A stretch of 23,168 bases of DNA from Treponema sp. (GTDB lineage Bacteria > Spirochaetota > Spirochaetia > Treponematales > Breznakiellaceae), in assembly GCA_031281925.1 (NCBI GenBank), contig JAITES010000014.1, forward strand, positions 1-23,168, written 5' to 3'. Shown piece by piece: positions 7,619 to 14,570 of the stretch (position 1 is the first letter of the stretch; each line of letters starts with the position of its first letter). A program made the translations under genes and the position numbers. A model generated the notes under the pieces. It did not search any database. It was not told the origin of the DNA and saw only the letters and a list, made by a program, of their open reading frames with translations.

Positions 7619-9391
7619 TCATTTCGCCATTGCCACGCCGGGCAGAGGTCTGTAGGACTTGAAGGAAAGGTATCTGAATGGATGTATATCCAGGGGATTG
7701 GGAAACCAGCCGTCAATTTCATCCAGATCGATGATGTTTATGGCGGGGCTGTAGGATATGGGAAGCACGGAGCCCCTGTCCAGAAGCAGCTTTTCCGCGG
7801 AGGCAAGGGTTTCCAGACGCTTCTCTCCCTCTTCGGCCATGGAACGCTCCATGAGTTCCTCATAGTCGGTATCGTTTAGGCAGGCATCGTTCAGGTTGGA
7901 GTCCCGCCGCCACATCTGCAGGAAGGTGTAGGGATCTGCAAAGTCGCCTATCCAGGTGGAGGAACCGATCTCATAGTTCCCGCTTTTCAGGGACTGCCAG
8001 TACTGCGCGTAGGGAATTACCTCTACCCGGACGGGGACTCCCAGTTGTTCTTTCCAGGTCTGGGCCATAAGGCCTCCAATCCGGGCGGCCTCCTGGGAAG
8101 GGGTAAGGCGTATCACCAGTTCCGGAAGACCCTTGCCTTCGGAATAGCCCGCATCGGAGAGGAGCTTCCTGCTTTCTTCCAGATTGGCTTCGGTGATGCC
8201 CTCCAGCTTGGGGTAACCGGGCAGGGGGAAGATTAAGGTTTCCGCAGGGAGCCAGGAACCTTCACGGATCTCCATCCAGGGGAGGGCCACAGCCAGGGCC
8301 CGGCGTATGCGGTGATCATCCCAGGGTTTGCGGGCCTGACGGAAGAAATAGTAGTGGGTGGCAAACATGGGATTTACCCTGATGCCGCTCCGGTCGGTAA
8401 GTGTCTCCAGATCTACGTCCCCGCTCACCCAGCGGGCCTCGCCGGAATTCCAGAGGATCGAAGCTTCTTCGCCGGTTTCGGTAAAGCGGATACGGATACG
8501 GTTAAGGGCTACCCGCCGGGCATCCCAGTAATGCGGATTCTTTTCAAAAACAAGTTCCGTATCATCCAGTTTTTCTACCTTGAAGGGGCCGTTTGAAAGA
8601 GGGGCTTCGGAAAGCCAGTTATCCCTGTTTATCATGGAAGGATGAATGGGACTGAACGAATGATGGCAGAGCATGCTGGAGAAAAAGGAAGCCGGAGAAT
8701 TGAGACGGACTACCAGGGTATTGTCATCCGGAGTCTCTATACCCACTTTTTCAGGATCCGTTAAAAATCCGGTACGGTAATCTTTGGCGCCTTCGATAAT
8801 GTCAAAGAGGGAAGAATAGGGGGATTCCCGGGCCGGTTCCAGCAGGGAAAGCCAGGCATTACGAAAATCCTGAGCCCTGAGCGGATCCCCGTTCCAGTAG
8901 CGGGAATCTTTACGGATACTGAATGTCCACCGCTTCTTGTCTTCCGAAAGTTCCCATTTTTCCGCGGCCGCGGGTACCGGCTCCATGGTAAGGGGATGGT
9001 ATGAAAAAAGACCCTCATAGAGACCCGTAAAAAGCTGGGCTTCGCCCGCAAGGTAGGATTTCCTGAAATCCAGTTCCAGTTCTCCCTTGCTGAAGACTAC
9101 GGTAAGTTCATCCCGGACAGTGGAACGGGGCCGGGTTTCCGCATAGCCGGGGCTTTCGGGAGGGGAACCTTCGCCCTTCGGGCCCGGTTGAGGAACAGGA
9201 GGGAAAGCTTCGCCTCCGTTTGGTCCCGGCTCCCCGGCCGGGCTTCCGCGTTCTTCCGGTATCTGTTTGGAGAGAGGCTCAGGGCTGTTTTTACAGCCTG
9301 CAGCAACGAGAAAAACGAAGATTAGGGCCAAAAACTTTGCTTTGGACAGCGCTGAAGGCGAGGACTCAAACAGCCCCGGGACATGAAACAT
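7619..9391 (-). CDS. OppA/DppA-like peptide ABC transporter substrate-binding lipoprotein
   Basis: A 590-residue solute-binding protein of the SBP_bac_5 family, binding peptides or related ligands outside the cytoplasmic membrane for an ABC importer. The start has GGAG six bases upstream, inside the end of the preceding gene. The signal peptide has an unusually long n-region (about 19 residues), then FLALIFVFLVAAGC with a lipobox Cys. Residues about 36-90 are a Pro/Gly/Glu-rich linker, followed by the typical start of the family fold (TGLYEGLFSYHPLTMEPVPA, then WTFSIRKDSRYWNGDPLRAQDF) and a normal C-terminal lobe (QTWKEQLGVPVRVE, YEIGSSTWIGDFADPYTF). No permease or ATPase genes are adjacent, so it is an orphan binding protein here. 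It lies one base downstream of the coiled-coil gene, in the same operon. Confidence 0.92.
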   Translation of the reverse strand: MFHVPGLFESSPSALSKAKFLALIFVFLVAAGCKNSPEPLSKQIPEERGSPAGEPGPNGGEAFPPVPQPGPKGEGSPPESPGYAETRPRSTVRDELTVVFSKGELELDFRKSYLAGEAQLFTGLYEGLFSYHPLTMEPVPAAAEKWELSEDKKRWTFSIRKDSRYWNGDPLRAQDFRNAWLSLLEPARESPYSSLFDIIEGAKDYRTGFLTDPEKVGIETPDDNTLVVRLNSPASFFSSMLCHHSFSPIHPSMINRDNWLSEAPLSNGPFKVEKLDDTELVFEKNPHYWDARRVALNRIRIRFTETGEEASILWNSGEARWVSGDVDLETLTDRSGIRVNPMFATHYYFFRQARKPWDDHRIRRALAVALPWMEIREGSWLPAETLIFPLPGYPKLEGITEANLEESRKLLSDAGYSEGKGLPELVIRLTPSQEAARIGGLMAQTWKEQLGVPVRVEVIPYAQYWQSLKSGNYEIGSSTWIGDFADPYTFLQMWRRDSNLNDACLNDTDYEELMERSMAEEGEKRLETLASAEKLLLDRGSVLPISYSPAINIIDLDEIDGWFPNPLDIHPFRYLSFKSYRPLPGVAMAK

Positions 9392-9392
9392 A

Positions 9393-10784
9393 TCAGGCTC
9401 CTGTATTGATGCCGAGTTTTTTCATTTGTTCCAGCTCTTCTATCTGAGCGCTGTATTCGTGCCTGAGCTGATTGGCCCGGAGTATAGCATTTTTAATTGT
9501 AGCCAGTTCCGGCTTGATTCCTTTTATCTTATCCCGGTCTTCCTTGACAACTTCCGCTTTGAAAAAGTCATCCAAAGCATTGAGTGTCTTGTGCAAACCC
9601 TGCACTTCCCGGATCATCCGTTCCAGAAACCCGACAAGCTGTGCTTCCGTCATGCTGTCAATCTTGGAATTGCCGCCCCCCCTGACGCCTCCCGCATTGG
9701 CAAGGACTCTGCATTTCCGTTCCATTTCGGTACGGAAGAGATGGTAGTCGATATTTTCTTTTACTATGTTTCCCCGGGCGGGATCCTGGTAGGAAAGTTC
9801 ATAGATTACCGTATCGGGTTCCTTGTGTATCATCTGAGCCATGATATCTTTTACTTTTTCCCAGAAACTTTTTTTGCGGTTGGCGAGGATGGATACGTTT
9901 TCATCCATCTTCATTCCCGCTTCGCTCAGACCCGAATAGGCGCTGCCTATAGCCTGGAGTCCGTCGACAAGTATGATTCTGAAGGACACCTGTTTTTTTT
10001 CTGCCTTGGGCTTGTTCTCCACTACGGCAAGGCTTTTAAGAATTTTCTCCCGGAGCGCAGGACCTTCTTTGCTGTAATCTTCCTTGATGACCTCTTCGGC
10101 AAGGTCGGGGTAGAAGGGACTGCCCGCGTTTCCCGCAGCCCAGCGTTTTTTGATTGCCATGAGGTTTGCGTCGGAAGCAGGCATGCCGCTTATCACATCC
10201 CGGAGAGAGAGTTTCCAGGCTTCCCGGTTATAGTCGGTAAGAACCTTGAGGCAGCCGATGGCGGTACCTGTTGTCCGGGAAAGGTTGGTGAGGGATTCGC
10301 CTATAACCCGGAGGGCCAGGGGATCGATGCCTATTTTTACCTGCAATGTCATCTCCGCCACAGCCTTGGTGGTGTATGAGGTACTGTCCGGGCTCAGGGC
10401 AACCCAGTCTATGTATTTAATCAGACCGAGAATGCGCTTGATCCGGTCAAGATTGAGGAATTCCACTCCGAACTGATAGAAATTTACCAGAAAGTCAAGC
10501 TGGCTGTCGTAGTTTGAGAGCCGCAGACTGAGCTGATCCAGCTTTTCATTTTCCGTAAAGCCGCTGCTTTCCGGTACTTCCAGTTCGCTTATTTTGTTTT
10601 CGTGTTTGTAGGGATCTTCGTGAATGAGGCCCTTCTTGAGGTACATGGCGTAGAGGGAGGAGAAAGAAGACTGAAAGGTCCGCAGTTCGTCCTTGAGTTT
10701 CCCCAATTCGGATTTTTCAAGCCATTCGGCCCGTGCACTGAGTGCATCCTGCAGAGACTTTAGATAATCATTGTTTCCATCCAT
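9393..10784 (-). CDS. helical/coiled-coil protein of unknown function
   Basis: About 463 residues, not recognised. Two in-frame ATGs exist, at 10793 and 10784. I choose 10784 (MDGNNDYLK) because TATAAT ends seven bases before it, while the upstream ATG overlaps the -10 box and could not be transcribed. There is no signal peptide or membrane segment, so it should be cytoplasmic. The protein is charged and strongly helical, with coiled-coil-like segments near the N-terminus (about 8-40) and at the C-terminus (about 390-455, ending QIEELEQMKKLG); a middle segment at about 270-300 (SFRIILVDGLQAIGSAYSGL) is more hydrophobic. A glycine-rich patch (GGVRGGGN) interrupts the C-terminal third. It precedes the OppA-like gene by one base, so the two are probably co-transcribed; whether they cooperate is unknown. 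Confidence 0.8.
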   Translation of the reverse strand: MDGNNDYLKSLQDALSARAEWLEKSELGKLKDELRTFQSSFSSLYAMYLKKGLIHEDPYKHENKISELEVPESSGFTENEKLDQLSLRLSNYDSQLDFLVNFYQFGVEFLNLDRIKRILGLIKYIDWVALSPDSTSYTTKAVAEMTLQVKIGIDPLALRVIGESLTNLSRTTGTAIGCLKVLTDYNREAWKLSLRDVISGMPASDANLMAIKKRWAAGNAGSPFYPDLAEEVIKEDYSKEGPALREKILKSLAVVENKPKAEKKQVSFRIILVDGLQAIGSAYSGLSEAGMKMDENVSILANRKKSFWEKVKDIMAQMIHKEPDTVIYELSYQDPARGNIVKENIDYHLFRTEMERKCRVLANAGGVRGGGNSKIDSMTEAQLVGFLERMIREVQGLHKTLNALDDFFKAEVVKEDRDKIKGIKPELATIKNAILRANQLRHEYSAQIEELEQMKKLGINTGA

Positions 10785-10787
10785 TTT

Positions 10788-10845
10788 TTTCATTATATAG
10801 GAAAATGAAAGTTTTTACAATCATACGGTAATAGCCGTTTTCATT
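10788..10845. repeat. three copies of TTTCATT in a divergent promoter region
   Basis: TTTCATT at 10788-10794 and 10839-10845, and its complement AATGAAA at 10804-10810. The first two form an inverted repeat around the -10 of the leftward promoter; the third lies towards the rightward lipoprotein gene. Possible shared regulator site, but the word is AT-rich and could recur by chance. Confidence 0.3.
10792..10820 (-). promoter_or_regulatory. strong promoter of the coiled-coil/oppA-like operon, leaderless architecture
   Basis: On the minus strand, TTGTAA (10820-10815), a 17-nt spacer and a perfect TATAAT (10797-10792). The ATG at 10784 follows seven bases later. This fixes the start codon and predicts an mRNA beginning at or next to it. 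Confidence 0.75.
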
Positions 10846-10880
10846 GAAGCAAAACGGGACTTCCGCACCATATATAGGGT

Positions 10881-11669
10881 ATGAAATCAACATTTATACC
10901 GGCGGTTTTTGCCGCAGTGCTTGCGCTGACACGATGCGGAGGAGTACTGGATCAGCAGTGGAGGCTTTCCTTTCCGGAGAGTCCCGAATCCTGGTCGATT
11001 TTGCCGGGGGAACCGTCCTGGCATATCGAATGGCTGGGGCCGGATGGCGCCTGGGCGCAGACGGAAAAGAGGCCGGGGGAGGATCCGGCCCTTGATTTAC
11101 CTGAAACCTGGTCTGCGCCGGTAATCGCCTGGCCATATATACCGGGGACTCCCCTGCAGAGGGGAAGTCTCAAGCCCGCGGGCGCCATCCATCCCTATGA
11201 TGTACAGGGAGGGCATCTGCAGCTGAGCTGGCAGGGCGGGGTAGAGGCTGTCCTATACCGGGAAATGTCCCGTCAGGAACGGGGAGACACGTACCGGGGC
11301 CCGCAATATTTTGACTGGCCGCGTTTCCGCAGTCTTTTTGCCGAACCGGATACCGAAGGAGGGCTTGAGGATACGCTTCTTGATCAGGCGATCCGCTCAG
11401 ACCCATGGGATGCGGACTGGAAAAGCGCTGCGGAAAAGATAGTGAAATCCGGCTTCGACAGGCGGCGGATCAAGCTGAAAGAGAAAAAGGAAATTGCCGT
11501 TCCGGCCCCCATAGGCCCCTGGTTTTCCGTTTCCCCTTTTGCTCCCGAACTGGCCTTTGGTAAAGGTGATGTTCCGGTTTTCCCGCTTGGAAAGGAGATT
11601 GATATATGGTTTTCCGTGGAGGGCATTCTCAAGGCCGATGAGGAAAGCTGGATATTCCTGCCCTGGTAA
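10881..11669 (+). CDS. putative lipoprotein, function unknown, atypical lipobox
   Basis: A 262-residue secreted or membrane-anchored protein. It starts MKSTFIPAVFAAVLALTRC: a basic n-region, hydrophobic core, and a Cys at residue 19. The lipobox LTRC has Arg at -1 where Gly, Ala or Ser is expected, so lipidation is uncertain. The mature protein is rich in Trp and Pro (PSWHIEWLGPDGAW, APVIAWPYIPGTPLQRG, DPWDADW), which suggests an exported beta-rich domain; no family is recognised. No Shine-Dalgarno at proper spacing precedes the ATG, but AT-rich TATATA lies at 10871-10876. It ends four bases before a 15-bp hairpin and is followed by another lipoprotein gene on the same strand; the two are similar in size and style but I see no clear sequence homology. 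Confidence 0.75.
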   Translation: MKSTFIPAVFAAVLALTRCGGVLDQQWRLSFPESPESWSILPGEPSWHIEWLGPDGAWAQTEKRPGEDPALDLPETWSAPVIAWPYIPGTPLQRGSLKPAGAIHPYDVQGGHLQLSWQGGVEAVLYREMSRQERGDTYRGPQYFDWPRFRSLFAEPDTEGGLEDTLLDQAIRSDPWDADWKSAAEKIVKSGFDRRRIKLKEKKEIAVPAPIGPWFSVSPFAPELAFGKGDVPVFPLGKEIDIWFSVEGILKADEESWIFLPW

Positions 11670-11672
11670 ACG

Positions 11673-11705
11673 GAGTTGTTTAGAAACTGAGTTTCTGAAC
11701 AACTC
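11673..11705 (+). terminator. 15-bp hairpin after lipoprotein gene, repeat-like
   Basis: Arms GAGTTGTTTAGAAAC (11673-11687) and GTTTCTGAACAACTC (11691-11705) pair with one mismatch around a TGA loop. It begins four bases after the stop and is followed by TAATC, so TCTAAT again flanks the right arm as after the nth hairpin. A related half-copy is at 22999-23013. Terminator or dispersed palindromic repeat. Confidence 0.55.
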
Positions 11706-11726
11706 TAATCTTCGTTACGCTTGTCC

Positions 11727-11732
11727 GATAAT
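11727..11732 (+). promoter_or_regulatory. -10 box before second lipoprotein gene
   Basis: GATAAT ends six bases before the ATG at 11739. No good -35 is visible; its place falls on the right arm of the hairpin repeat. No Shine-Dalgarno is present. Confidence 0.4.
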
Positions 11733-11738
11733 AGAAGT

Positions 11739-12659
11739 ATGCCGCATCTCTTCGCCTTTGTGTTCTGCGTCCTCTTCCTCGGCTGTTCCGGCGGGAAAAA
11801 CAGTGAGATGCCTCCAGAAGATTCAAGTCGGGACACCCTTCATCCTGATTATATTATCGAGGCCGGAAAGTATCCTCTCTGGTTTGAATTTTCCGGCGAA
11901 GGGCTTATGGCCATTCCTTCACCCGCAGAGGCTTCCCTGACACCTTTTAAGCCCTGGCCCCTGGCCCGCCATGTCCGGGCTGTCCTGAAACACGGCGGGG
12001 AGCTGACGATGGTTATTAACCGGGAAGGGTTTATTGTTGCCTCTCCGGCGCCAGACTTGAGCCCGGAACTCTTACAGGCGGCGGGCCCTCTGTCTAAACC
12101 CGCGGAGGCCCTTGCCCTCTACCTCTGCGTGGATCCTGCGTTCTGGGGCTCCTACACGACAGCGGCGGCCTTTATGTATCAGGGAAGCCCCGCGGCCCTG
12201 CTCTACCGGGATGATTTTTTTGCCGAAAACACCGTTCCTGCCCCCCGGCCGCGTGTATGGACGCCGGATATTGTTTCTCACCGTCCCGTCCCCCTCTCTG
12301 TCCCCGCGCTGGATGCCCTGTCTCCTTCCGAAGGCTGGGACATTGACGCCATGAGCCGGGGGGACGACGGCTACTGGTACTTCAGGGCGGTGAGGAAAAG
12401 CGCTCCCCAGCCCCTGATTCAGTTTTACAGATCAAAAGATCTGGAGACCGAAGCGGAGACTTCATCCCAGGCTGAGTTCCAAAATTCCTTTACACATGAA
12501 GCCGAAAGCGCCCCTGATCCCGCTTTGCCGCCTCTCCCAGCCGGCTTTGTCTATACGGCAAAAGGCTTGAGCGGAGGAGTGGTGGTGGCAGCCTGGGAAG
12601 AACAGGAAGGTTTCAACATCGGAGCCGCCGGCCTGATGCTGGTGCTGCCTGAACGGTGA
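11739..12659 (+). CDS. lipoprotein, function unknown
   Basis: A 306-residue lipoprotein. A TTG at 11721 is also in frame, but the ATG at 11739 gives a compact signal peptide (MPHLFAFVFCVLFLGC) with lipobox LFLGC, and a GATAAT box lies six bases ahead. The mature part begins with a Ser/Gly/Lys linker (SGGKNSEMPPEDSS), then an acidic, Pro- and Trp-containing domain. Two segments have a similar look: WFEFSGEGLMAIPSPAEA near the start and WYFRAVRKSAPQPLIQFYRS after residue 210, which could be beta-propeller-like repeats, though this is weak. No known family is recognised. It points toward the minus-strand gltA unit, so it ends its own transcription unit. Confidence 0.75.
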   Translation: MPHLFAFVFCVLFLGCSGGKNSEMPPEDSSRDTLHPDYIIEAGKYPLWFEFSGEGLMAIPSPAEASLTPFKPWPLARHVRAVLKHGGELTMVINREGFIVASPAPDLSPELLQAAGPLSKPAEALALYLCVDPAFWGSYTTAAAFMYQGSPAALLYRDDFFAENTVPAPRPRVWTPDIVSHRPVPLSVPALDALSPSEGWDIDAMSRGDDGYWYFRAVRKSAPQPLIQFYRSKDLETEAETSSQAEFQNSFTHEAESAPDPALPPLPAGFVYTAKGLSGGVVVAAWEEQEGFNIGAAGLMLVLPER

Positions 12660-12691
12660 CGATAGAAATTTTTTAACCGCAAATAAGTAAA

Positions 12692-12718
12692 GAAGAAAAA
12701 GGGGCCATTTCCTGCCCC
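12692..12718 (-). terminator. rho-independent terminator downstream of the Rpn remnant
   Basis: On the minus strand GGGGC (12718-12714), an 8-base loop and GCCCC (12705-12701) are followed by TTTTTCTTC. It closes the leftward gltA/Rpn-remnant unit; on the plus strand the T-run is poor. Confidence 0.6.
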
Positions 12719-12772
12719 AGTCTTTTGACAACACAAACTATTTTACAGGCTCCAACCGGCAGATGTTCGCTA

Positions 12773-13130
12773 TTATTGGGTAAGAGTTTCAATATCCAGC
12801 CCGGTAACCTGGGCAATCTGTTCAAGGGGCAAGCCTATGTTTATAAGTTCTTTGGCTACTTCACGCTTGCCCTCCGCCTTGTATTTGGCCTCCCATTTGG
12901 ATTCCCATTTAGCGAGAAGCCCCGTCCTCTCAAGTACCTGTTCCAGTGTCACATCACTCATCCGTATCCCCTCGACATTGAGCCTGTTGTCCAGATTCCT
13001 CAGCCACAGGTTCTCCCCTTCGGATAACTCCCGGCTGTCAATAATCTGTATGGGGATGATGTCTCCTGTCACAGTATAGATCCCCTTACTCCGTTCTTCA
13101 ACCTCGGATACGGGCAGGGCTTCCGCCCCT
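12773..13130 (-). pseudogene. 3' remnant of an Rpn-family (PD-(D/E)XK) nuclease/transposase gene
   Basis: The last ~115 codons of a gene, lacking an N-terminal half. An open frame continues upstream to 13330 only as an out-of-frame shadow of citrate synthase, so native sequence begins at or just after the gltA stop (13131). The remnant reads GIYTVTGDIIPIQIIDSREL, then ENLWLRNLDNRLNVEGIRM, then AKWESKWEAKYKAEGKREVA, and ends with the family-typical C-terminus ELINIGLPLEQIAQVTGLDI. The PD-(D/E)XK nuclease core that should precede it is missing. No well-placed start with Shine-Dalgarno is seen; a GTG in IYTVTGD and the ATG of GIRMSD are possible internal starts. A terminator follows at 12718-12692. 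Family assignment rests on the C-terminal pattern and is moderately sure. Confidence 0.65.
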
Positions 13131-14492
13131 TCAGCGTTTATCCATGGGAATGTAGTCGATATGCCCGGTAACCGATTTGTAGGCCGGCCGGATGATCTTC
13201 CCCGCGTTGGCGATTTCTTCAAGCCGGTGGGCGCACCAGCCGGAAATCCGGGCCACGGCAAAGAGCGGGGTAAAAAGTTCCCCGGGCAGGTTGAGCATGC
13301 TGTACACAAAGCCGGAATAGAAATCCACATTGGCGCTTACACCCTTGTAAATCTTGCGCATTGTACCGATTACCCGGGGGGCAATACTCTCTACCTTTGA
13401 GTAAAGCCGGTATTCATCCATTCTGCCCTTTTCCTCAGCCAGCTGCTCAACAAATCCCCTGAATATCAGCGCCCGGGGATCCGAGAGGCTGTACACCGCA
13501 TGGCCCATGCCATACACAAGACCGGATTTATCGAAAGCCTCCTTTTTGAGGATCCTGGCGATATACGCGGCAATCGCATCGTCATCACCCCAGTCCCTAA
13601 TCTTTTCCTTCATATCCTGGAACATCTGCACCACCTTGATGTTTGCGCCTCCGTGTTTGGGCCCCTTGAGGGAAGCCAGGGAGGCCACCACCGAGGAATA
13701 TGTATCTGTTCCCGAAGAAGTAACCACATGCATCGTAAAGGTTGAATTGTTTCCCCCGCCGTGTTCCGCATGAAGCACCAGAGCCAGGTCGAGAACCTTC
13801 GCCTCAAAATCCGTGTAGCTGCTGTCGGGGCGGAGCATGTAGAGGATATTCTCCGCGGTGGAAAGCTCAGGCTGAGCGGGATGGATCACGAGACTCTGGT
13901 TGTTGTGGTAATGGGCATAGGACTGGTAACCATAGACCGCCAGAAGGGGAAACTGGGCGATAAGCTGAATGGACTGGCGGATGATGTTCGCAATGGAGAT
14001 ATCTTCCGCGTTGTTGTCGTAGTAATAGAGAGTCAGTACGCTTTTTGCCAGAGAATTCATCATGTCCTTGCTGGGAGCATTCATGATCGTGTCCCGGACA
14101 AAGGCCTCTGGCAGGGTGGCATAACGGGAAAGGAGACTGCGGAACCTGAGGAATTCCTTCTTTTTGGGAAGATGCCCAAAGAGGAGAAGGAAGACAATTT
14201 CCTCGTACCCGAAGCGGTTTTCTCCGGTAAAACCCTTTACCAGACTTTCAATATTGATCCCCCGGTAGTAAAGCTTGCCTTCACAGGGCACAAGATCGTT
14301 ATCTTCGATGATGTAAGACACAATCTCCGATATTTCGGTAAGCCCAGCCAGAACCCCCTTGCCGCTCTTGTCCCGCAGCCCCCGTTTTACCTCGTATTTT
14401 GCATAGAGATCATTGTCTATGACCGCAGACTTCAATGCCTTTTTGGCATACTCACAGACAAGTTTTTTTTCCTGTTTTTCGGTAATTACCAT
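13131..14492 (-). CDS. gltA: citrate synthase
   Basis: Condenses acetyl-CoA and oxaloacetate to citrate in the cytoplasm. The product is 453 residues. The start is set by AGGGAG (minus strand, 14503-14498) five bases upstream. The three catalytic residues are visible: H244 (HAEHGGGNNST), H331 (GMGHAVY) and D390 (SANVDFYSG); H280 in PKHGGAN and R373 (APRVIG) also fit the family. The HAEHGGGN form and overall length point to the larger citrate synthases of anaerobic Firmicutes/Bacteroidetes-like bacteria rather than the E. coli type; 2-methylcitrate synthase is an unlikely alternative. It follows nifJ across a terminator on the same strand, and its stop codon directly abuts the Rpn remnant. Other TCA genes are not in the window. 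Confidence 0.94.
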   Translation of the reverse strand: MVITEKQEKKLVCEYAKKALKSAVIDNDLYAKYEVKRGLRDKSGKGVLAGLTEISEIVSYIIEDNDLVPCEGKLYYRGINIESLVKGFTGENRFGYEEIVFLLLFGHLPKKKEFLRFRSLLSRYATLPEAFVRDTIMNAPSKDMMNSLAKSVLTLYYYDNNAEDISIANIIRQSIQLIAQFPLLAVYGYQSYAHYHNNQSLVIHPAQPELSTAENILYMLRPDSSYTDFEAKVLDLALVLHAEHGGGNNSTFTMHVVTSSGTDTYSSVVASLASLKGPKHGGANIKVVQMFQDMKEKIRDWGDDDAIAAYIARILKKEAFDKSGLVYGMGHAVYSLSDPRALIFRGFVEQLAEEKGRMDEYRLYSKVESIAPRVIGTMRKIYKGVSANVDFYSGFVYSMLNLPGELFTPLFAVARISGWCAHRLEEIANAGKIIRPAYKSVTGHIDYIPMDKR

Positions 14493-14509
14493 TGATACTC
14501 CCTGTTACT

Positions 14510-14542
14510 AAAAAAAAGCCCGGAGCCGCAGCCCCGGGCTTT
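14510..14542 (-). terminator. rho-independent terminator of nifJ
   Basis: On the minus strand AAAGCCCGG (14542-14534) pairs with CCGGGCTTT (14523-14515) across a 10-base loop, followed by a T-run ending at 14510. It lies between the nifJ stop and gltA; no separate gltA promoter was found, so some read-through is likely. Confidence 0.85.
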
Positions 14543-14570
14543 CAATCCTTACGATTTCAGCTGAAACCGC

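Noticed and set aside
9426..10379. 317-codon plus-strand frame opposite the coiled-coil gene
   Set aside because: Phe/His-rich antisense translation without start signal; the minus-strand gene has a near-consensus promoter and leads by one base into a well-identified gene.
13134..13330. N-terminal extension of the Rpn remnant into gltA
   Set aside because: The extension reads citrate synthase DNA in another frame and gives a Pro/Arg/Ser-rich low-complexity sequence unlike any Rpn protein.
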